DNA of 9,906 nt from CADEFF01 sp964569315. GTDB taxonomy: Bacteria > Pseudomonadota > Alphaproteobacteria > Dongiales > Dongiaceae. Below are positions 6,244-9,906 of the stretch, piece by piece. The stretch's first letter is position 1. The number at the start of each line of letters is the position of its first letter. The notes under the pieces are model-generated. The model ran no database searches. It was not told the DNA's origin and worked only from the letters and a program-made list of their open reading frames with translations. The translations under genes were made by a program, and so were the position numbers. The DNA is taken from assembly GCA_964569315.1 (NCBI GenBank), contig CAZMUZ010000132.1, positions 1-9,906 on the forward strand, in the 5' to 3' direction.

Positions 6244-7068
6244 ATGCGGATTCTTTTTCTGGGCGATCTCGTGGGACGCACGGGGCGGCAGGCGGCGGTG
6301 GAGGCGCTGCCGCGGTTGCGGCGCGACCTCGCGCTCGATTTCGTGGCGGTGAACGGCGAGAACGCCGCGCATGGTTTCGGCATCACCGAGAAGATCTGCG
6401 AGGAGCTCTACGCCGCGGGTGCCGACGTGGTGACGACCGGCAATCATGTCTGGGACCAGAAGGAGACCGTCGGCTTCATCGGGAACGACGGCCGGCTACT
6501 GCGGCCGGAGAACTTCCCTGTGGGGACGCCCGGGCGCGGCTACGGCATCTATACGGCGCGGAACGGCCGCGCCGTGCTGGTGGCGAACCTGATGGGGCGG
6601 CTCTTCATGGATCCGCTCGACGATCCTTTCGCCGCCGCCGAGCGCATCCTGGCGACGGCGCGCCTCGGCCGCGACCTCGCGGCGATCCTCTTCGATTTCC
6701 ATGCCGAGGCCACCAGCGAGAAGATGGCCTTCGCGCATATGGTGGACGGGCGTGCCTCGCTCGTGGTCGGAACCCACACCCATGTGCCGACGGCCGATCA
6801 CACAATCCTGCCCGGCGGCACCGCCTATATGAGCGATGCCGGCATGTGCGGCGACTACGATTCCGTGATCGGCATGCGCAAGGCCGAGCCGGTGCGCCGC
6901 TTCGTCAGCAAGCTTCCGACCGAGCGCATGACGCCGGCGGAAGGGCCGGCCACGATCTGCGGCCTCTATCTGGAGACGGACGACGCGACCGGCCTCGCGC
7001 GGCGAATCGAGCCCTTGCGCGAAGGCGGGCGGCTCTCGCCGCATTGGCCGGCCGTTCCGGCGGTCTGA
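6244..7068 (+). CDS. ymdB: YmdB-family (TIGR00282) metallophosphoesterase
   Basis: Predicted cytosolic binuclear-metal phosphoesterase. In Bacillus subtilis YmdB hydrolyses 2',3'- and 3',5'-cyclic nucleotides and affects biofilm and motility decisions; the alphaproteobacterial role is not established. 274 aa, close to the 264 aa of B. subtilis. All expected metal and catalytic positions are visible: Asp8 (FLGDLVG), Glu39-Asn40 (VNGEN), Asn67-His68 (TGNHVWD), His153 (DFHAEATSEK), and His178 and His180 (GTHTHVPTAD). YMSDAGMCG follows, also typical. The ATG at 6244 has GAGG (6233-6236) 7 bases upstream, overlapping the end of fau, whose TAA is 4 bases before the ATG. The two are therefore almost certainly co-transcribed. 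It converges with the small minus-strand gene to its right. Confidence 0.92.
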   Translation: MRILFLGDLVGRTGRQAAVEALPRLRRDLALDFVAVNGENAAHGFGITEKICEELYAAGADVVTTGNHVWDQKETVGFIGNDGRLLRPENFPVGTPGRGYGIYTARNGRAVLVANLMGRLFMDPLDDPFAAAERILATARLGRDLAAILFDFHAEATSEKMAFAHMVDGRASLVVGTHTHVPTADHTILPGGTAYMSDAGMCGDYDSVIGMRKAEPVRRFVSKLPTERMTPAEGPATICGLYLETDDATGLARRIEPLREGGRLSPHWPAVPAV

Positions 7069-7083
7069 GAATTTCCGGAATGT

Positions 7084-7100
7084 CGCCGGCGCCGCCGGCG
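7084..7100. terminator. GC-rich hairpin between convergent genes, possible bidirectional terminator
   Basis: Positions 7084-7090 and 7094-7100 form a perfect 7-bp G/C stem with a 3-base loop, midway between the ymdB stop and the stop of the minus-strand gene. There is no T-run on either side. The location fits a shared terminator; GC-rich chance pairing is the alternative. Confidence 0.4.
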
Positions 7101-7108
7101 GGGCGCGG

Positions 7109-7411
7109 TCAGGCGATCGGCGCGCTCAGGAGCGCCCGGCCGATCACCTCGTCAAGCCGCCGGCTGCGTTCGGACATGTCCTCGGCGAGGCGCCGCGCGG
7201 CCTCGGGGTCGGCCCGACCGGCGAGCGCGAGGTCGAGCGCGGTTTCGAGCGAGGGGACGGCCGTGCCGCTCACCATGTCGCCGATCTGGGCCGCCAGCAT
7301 GCGTAGCCCTGCGGCCGGGTCGGCATCTGCCGGTCGGATCCGGGCGGGGAATACGGGCGAGGCGCGTTTCATGCGCGGCATCCTGTCGTTCGTCGCGGCC
7401 CCGAGGGTCAT
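7109..7411 (-). CDS. Small hypothetical protein, unrecognised
   Basis: A 100-aa frame whose codons nearly all end in G or C from 7411 to the TGA at 7109, like the other genes here; this is the main argument that it is real. Upstream of 7411 the same frame continues to an ATG at 7468, but there it uses TTA, TGT, CGA and ACA, so that extension is probably non-coding. AAGAGGA lies 11 bases before the 7411 ATG. ATGs at 7381 and 7372 are alternative starts. The protein has a basic N-terminus (RMPRMKR), an Ala/Pro-rich stretch, then helical sequence rich in Ala, Leu, Arg and Glu (about 35-95). No signal peptide, membrane span or catalytic motif is apparent. It is alone on its strand, between ymdB and yebC. 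Function unknown. Confidence 0.6.
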   Translation of the reverse strand: MTLGAATNDRMPRMKRASPVFPARIRPADADPAAGLRMLAAQIGDMVSGTAVPSLETALDLALAGRADPEAARRLAEDMSERSRRLDEVIGRALLSAPIA

Positions 7412-7610
7412 GACGGGGCATGTCCTCTTAAGGAAGAAGATTAAACAATCCTTGAATCGGCCGGCCATCGGTCTTGGGCGCGTGGGCGTTTCCTGCTAGA
7501 ACCCGCCGAATCCTGCCCTGTTGACGCCCCGCCGGTCGCGCGATAGCCAGAGCGGATTCCGCAAAATATGGTAGGGTCCTACCAATAGACCTCAGGATGT
7601 TGAGGGATTC
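7412..7610. promoter_or_regulatory. Divergent control region upstream of yebC and the small minus-strand gene
   Basis: 199 bases with no gene, AT-richer than its surroundings. A TTGACG hexamer at 7521-7526 could be the yebC -35 box, but 16-18 bases later only weak -10 candidates occur (TAGCCA at 7544). GANTC sites lie at 7454, 7508, 7555 and 7606, the last touching the yebC ATG. The inverted repeat at 7569-7584 is listed separately. Confidence 0.45.
7569..7584. repeat. 7+7 inverted repeat upstream of yebC
   Basis: TGGTAGG-GT-CCTACCA: perfect 7-base arms around a 2-base centre, ending 26 bases before the yebC start. The size suits a dimeric repressor operator, or a small hairpin in the leader. 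I do not recognise the motif. Confidence 0.5.
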
Positions 7611-8360
7611 ATGGCCGGCCATTCGCAATTCAAGAACATCATGCACCGGAAGGGCGCGCAGGATGCCAAGCGCGCCAAGGTCTTCACCAAGCTGATCCGC
7701 GAACTGACGGTGGCCGCCCGGACCGGCTCCCCCGATCCGCTCGCCAATCCCCGGCTCCGCGCCGCCATGACCGCGGCCCGCAACGCCAACATGTCGAAGG
7801 ACACCACGGAGCGCGCGATCAAGCGCGGCGCCGGCGGCTCCGACGACACCAACTACGAGGAAGTCCGCTACGAAGGCTATGGCCCCGGCGGCGTCGCCAT
7901 CATCGTCGAGGCGCTGACCGACAACCGCAACCGGACCGCCTCCGAGGTCCGTACCGCCTTCTCGAAATGCGGCGGCAATCTCGGCGAGAGCAACAGCGTC
8001 TCCTTCATGTTCGGCCGCAGCGGCCTGATCCGCTTCGCGCCCGAGGCGGCGGGCGCCGAAGCGATGTTCGAGGCCGCGCTCGAGGCCGGCGCCGAAAACG
8101 TCGAGAGCGACGAGACCGGGCACGAGATCGTCACCCAGCCCGAGGATTTCGCGACCGTGCGCGACGCGCTCGAGCAGAAATTCGGTCCGCCCGCCCATGC
8201 GAAGCTCGCCTGGCGGCCGCAGAACACCGTGCCGGTCGACGGCTCCGCCGCCGAGACGCTGCTCAAGCTGATCGATCAGCTCGAGGACAATGACGACGTG
8301 CAGACCGTGTCGGCGAACTACGAGATCTCGGACGAGGAACTGGCGCGGCTGACGGCCTGA
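7611..8360 (+). CDS. yebC: YebC/TACO1-family protein
   Basis: Cytosolic protein of a near-universal bacterial/mitochondrial family. It was long annotated as a DNA-binding transcriptional regulator; more recent work on YebC and TACO1 supports a role on the ribosome, relieving stalls at proline-rich stretches. 249 aa, full length. The N-terminus AGHSQFKNIMHRKGAQDAKRAKVFTKLIREL (2-32) is the family signature, with Gln-Phe replacing the more usual Lys-Trp after GHS. NPRLRAAMTAARNANM and YEEVRYEGYGPGGVAIIVEALTDNRNRT are further hallmarks, and the acidic C-terminal end contains LIDQLEDNDDVQTVSANYEI. The ATG at 7611 has GAGGG 4 bases upstream, a short but workable spacing. ruvC starts 52 bases downstream on the same strand, and yebC-ruvCAB linkage is common. 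A transcriptional role at ruv in this organism would be speculation. Confidence 0.95.
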   Translation: MAGHSQFKNIMHRKGAQDAKRAKVFTKLIRELTVAARTGSPDPLANPRLRAAMTAARNANMSKDTTERAIKRGAGGSDDTNYEEVRYEGYGPGGVAIIVEALTDNRNRTASEVRTAFSKCGGNLGESNSVSFMFGRSGLIRFAPEAAGAEAMFEAALEAGAENVESDETGHEIVTQPEDFATVRDALEQKFGPPAHAKLAWRPQNTVPVDGSAAETLLKLIDQLEDNDDVQTVSANYEISDEELARLTA

Positions 8361-8371
8361 CCGTCGCGCCC

Positions 8372-8389
8372 CGGCGGCCCCGGCCGCCG
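8372..8389 (+). other. Hairpin between yebC and ruvC
   Basis: CGGCGGC (8372-8378) and GCCGCCG (8383-8389) pair perfectly around a 4-base loop, 11 bases after the yebC stop and just before the ruvC GAGGAG. A weaker stem, GACGG/CCGTC (8351-8355 with 8361-8365), straddles the yebC stop. There is no T-run; possible partial terminator or mRNA-stability element. Confidence 0.4.
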
Positions 8390-8412
8390 AGCACGAGGAG
8401 CTGCGAATCGCG

Positions 8413-8928
8413 ATGCGCCTGTTGGGGCTCGATCCGGGCCTGCGCCATACCGGTTGGGGCGTCGTCGATATGGCGGGGAACCGCCTCACCTATGTGGCGG
8501 ACGGCGCCGTGCATTCCGATGGCGGGCGCGAGCTCGCCGAGCGGCTGGTCGAGCTGCATGACGGGCTGCGGGCGGTGATCGAGCGCTACCGCCCCGACGC
8601 GGCCGCGGTCGAGGAGACCTTCGTCAACAAGAACCCGACCTCGACCCTGAAGCTCGGCCTCGCGCGCGGCGTGGTGCTGCTGGTGCCGGCGCTGGCCGGC
8701 CTCCCGGTCGCGGAATATCCGGCCAACCTCGTCAAGAAATCCGTGGTCGGCGCCGGCCATGCCGACAAGCAGCAGGTCCAGCGCATGGTGAAGCTGCTGC
8801 TCCCGGGCTGCCTGATCCAGACCCCCGACGCCGCCGATGCGCTCGCGGTCGCCATCTGCCACGCCCATCACGCCGGCACGCTCGCCCGCTGGCAGCAACC
8901 GGCCGCCGCCGCGGGGGTGGTGCGGTGA
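8413..8928 (+). CDS. ruvC: Crossover junction endodeoxyribonuclease RuvC
   Basis: Dimeric, Mg2+-dependent resolvase that nicks Holliday junctions symmetrically after branch migration by RuvAB, completing recombination and repair. 171 aa, usual size. All four acidic catalytic residues are visible: Asp7 (LGLDPGLRHTGWG), Glu67 (VEETFVNKNP), and Asp139 and Asp142 (TPDAADALAVAICHAH). The conserved STLKLGLARG and YPANLVKKSVVGAGHADKQQVQRMV stretches are also present. ATG at 8413 with GGAG 12 bases upstream, a little distant; no better start is seen. Its stop overlaps the ruvA start as GTGA, so ruvC-ruvA are translationally coupled and the three ruv genes form one operon. Confidence 0.96.
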   Translation: MRLLGLDPGLRHTGWGVVDMAGNRLTYVADGAVHSDGGRELAERLVELHDGLRAVIERYRPDAAAVEETFVNKNPTSTLKLGLARGVVLLVPALAGLPVAEYPANLVKKSVVGAGHADKQQVQRMVKLLLPGCLIQTPDAADALAVAICHAHHAGTLARWQQPAAAAGVVR

Positions 8929-9524
8929 TCGCGCGGCTGACCGGCATCATCGACAGCGCGGCCGCGGATTCCTGCATCCTCGAGGTCGGCGGCGTCGGCT
9001 ATCTCGTCTTCGCCTCGGCCCGCACGCTGGGTCAGCTTCCGCGCGGCGGCGAAGCGGCGAGCCTGCATATCGAGACGCATGTGCGCGAGGACCATATCCA
9101 TCTTTACGGATTCGCCACGCTCGAGGAGCGCGACTGGTTCCGGCTGCTGACGACCGTGCAGGGCGTCGGCGCGAGGTTGGCGCTGGCGCTGCTCGGCACT
9201 CTCGCCCCCGCCGCGCTCGCCGACGCCGTGCTGGCGCAGGACAAGACGAGCCTGACCCGCGCATCGGGCGTCGGGCCGAAGCTCGCCCAGCGGATCGTGA
9301 GCGAGCTCAAGGACAAGGTCGGCGGGATCGCGCTCGCGGCCGGCGTTGCCGCCGCGGAAGGCGAGCCCCGGGGTGCTGTCGCCGATGCGGTTTCGGCCCT
9401 GGTCAATCTCGGCTATCGCCGGGCGGAGGCGCTGGGCGCCGTCTCGGGCGCGGCGCGGTCGCTCGGCGGCGGCGCCTCGACCGAGACGCTCATCCGCGCC
9501 GGCTTGAAGGAACTCAGCCATTGA
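8925..9524 (+). CDS. ruvA: Holliday junction branch migration protein RuvA
   Basis: Tetrameric junction-binding subunit that holds the four-way DNA in square-planar form and loads the RuvB motor. 199 aa, typical. Domain I (1-62) is the OB fold, starting MIARLTGII and ending with HVREDHIHLYGF. Domain II (about 65-140) carries two helix-hairpin-helix motifs, VQGVGAR (78-84) and ASGVGPK (113-119), followed by ELKDKV. An Ala/Gly-rich flexible linker leads to domain III (about 150-199), which contacts RuvB. The start is GTG at 8925 in a GTGA overlap with the ruvC stop; no in-frame ATG near it would preserve the conserved N-terminus. The stop overlaps the ruvB start by 4 bases. Confidence 0.96.
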   Translation: MIARLTGIIDSAAADSCILEVGGVGYLVFASARTLGQLPRGGEAASLHIETHVREDHIHLYGFATLEERDWFRLLTTVQGVGARLALALLGTLAPAALADAVLAQDKTSLTRASGVGPKLAQRIVSELKDKVGGIALAAGVAAAEGEPRGAVADAVSALVNLGYRRAEALGAVSGAARSLGGGASTETLIRAGLKELSH

Positions 9525-9906
9525 CCGAGGCCCGGGTCATCTCCGGCGATCACCGCCCCGAGGACGGCGGCGAGATCGGCATCCGTCCGCTCTCGCTCGA
9601 CGAGTTCGTCGGCCAGCAGCAGCTCCGCGAGAACCTCCGCATCTTCATCCAGGCGGCGCGCGCGCGCGCCGAGGCGCTCGACCATGTGCTGCTGTTCGGG
9701 CCGCCGGGCCTCGGCAAGACGACGCTGGCGCAGATCGTGGCGCGCGAGCTCGCGGTCGGGTTCCGCGCGACCTCGGGACCGGTGATCCAGCGCGCCGGCG
9801 ACCTCGCGGCGCTGTTGACCAACCTCCAGCCGCGCGACGTGCTCTTCATCGACGAGATCCACCGGCTCAGCCCGGCGGTCGAGGAAATCCTCTATCCCGC
9901 CATGGA
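9521..9906 (+). CDS. ruvB: Holliday junction DNA helicase RuvB (5' part; runs off the window)
   Basis: AAA+ hexameric motor that drives branch migration with RuvA. 128 codons are visible of a protein that is usually about 340 aa. RPLSLDEFVGQQQLRENLRIFI (22-43) is the conserved N-terminus. Walker A is GPPGLGKTT (60-68), Walker B is LFIDEIHRL (108-116), and TSGPVI, AGDLAALLTNL and VEEILYPAM are further family signatures. The start is assigned to TTG at 9521, overlapping the ruvA TGA (TTGA). Reading on from it gives MTEARVIS, consistent with alphaproteobacterial RuvB. AAGGA lies 9 bases upstream. No other ATG or GTG lies near the expected N-terminus. Confidence 0.95.
   Translation, partial: MTEARVISGDHRPEDGGEIGIRPLSLDEFVGQQQLRENLRIFIQAARARAEALDHVLLFGPPGLGKTTLAQIVARELAVGFRATSGPVIQRAGDLAALLTNLQPRDVLFIDEIHRLSPAVEEILYPAM

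Noticed and set aside
5073..6386. 437-codon minus-strand open frame spanning zapA, 6S RNA and fau
   Set aside because: It crosses three well-supported plus-strand genes and has the composition of an antisense shadow.
7428..7444. Possible CtrA site, TTAA-N9-TTAA
   Set aside because: The CtrA consensus needs a 7-base spacer; here it is 9, and A/T tetramers are expected in this AT-richer gap.
7428..8489. 353-codon minus-strand open frame opposite yebC and ruvC
   Set aside because: Antisense shadow; yebC and the ruvC start on the plus strand are unambiguous.
9655..9670. GCGCGCGC run inside ruvB
   Set aside because: It encodes ARARAEA in frame in a normally conserved helix; codon bias explains it, with no sign of a functional repeat.
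1..9906. Mobile elements, CRISPR arrays, tRNA or rRNA genes, toxin-antitoxin or defence genes
   Set aside because: I looked on both strands and found no transposase or integrase motifs, regularly spaced repeats, tRNA-like cloverleaf or defence-type protein; gene content and composition are uniformly core.

Overview
This window reads as ordinary chromosomal housekeeping DNA from a GC-rich alphaproteobacterium, plausibly near the Rhodospirillales. The clues are the strong G/C third-position bias, the order tkt / small coiled-coil gene / zapA / 6S RNA / 5-formyl-THF cyclo-ligase / ymdB-type phosphoesterase / yebC / ruvC-ruvA-ruvB, and the STAS-MlaE fusion permease. I see no insertion sequence, phage gene, CRISPR array, tRNA or rRNA. 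Genus-level assignment is not possible from this sequence alone.

Left part, minus strand: positions 1-1070 hold most of an MlaE-family lipid-transport permease whose 3' end lies outside the window. Positions 1071-1599 are a 529-base stretch without a convincing gene; it carries the terminator-like hairpin of gap and the leader of the permease gene. Positions 1600-4648 are a two-gene operon, tkt then gap (22 bases apart), for transketolase and glyceraldehyde-3-phosphate dehydrogenase.

Middle, plus strand: positions 4649-4870 are a divergent intergenic region with recognisable promoters for tkt (leftward) and for the cell-division genes (rightward), plus a 16-base perfect palindrome. A ZauP-like coiled-coil protein and ZapA follow, one base apart; both should act on the FtsZ ring. 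The 6S RNA gene comes next. Its predicted promoter contains the zapA stop codon, and its 12-bp closing stem spans exactly 160 nt. 5-formyl-THF cyclo-ligase and a YmdB-family metallophosphoesterase then form a tight pair (4-base gap).

Right part: a small unrecognised minus-strand gene (7109-7411) converges on ymdB and diverges from yebC. yebC (a YebC/TACO1-family protein) is followed after 52 bases by ruvC-ruvA-ruvB, the Holliday-junction processing operon. ruvA starts at GTG and ruvB at TTG, each overlapping the preceding stop by 4 bases; ruvB runs off the right edge.

I found no evidence for an undescribed multi-gene system. The points worth a second look are regulatory: promoter/stop overlap at zapA-6S, a hairpin burying the cyclo-ligase ribosome binding site, palindromes upstream of zauP and yebC, a GANTC cluster upstream of yebC, and the small unknown gene.
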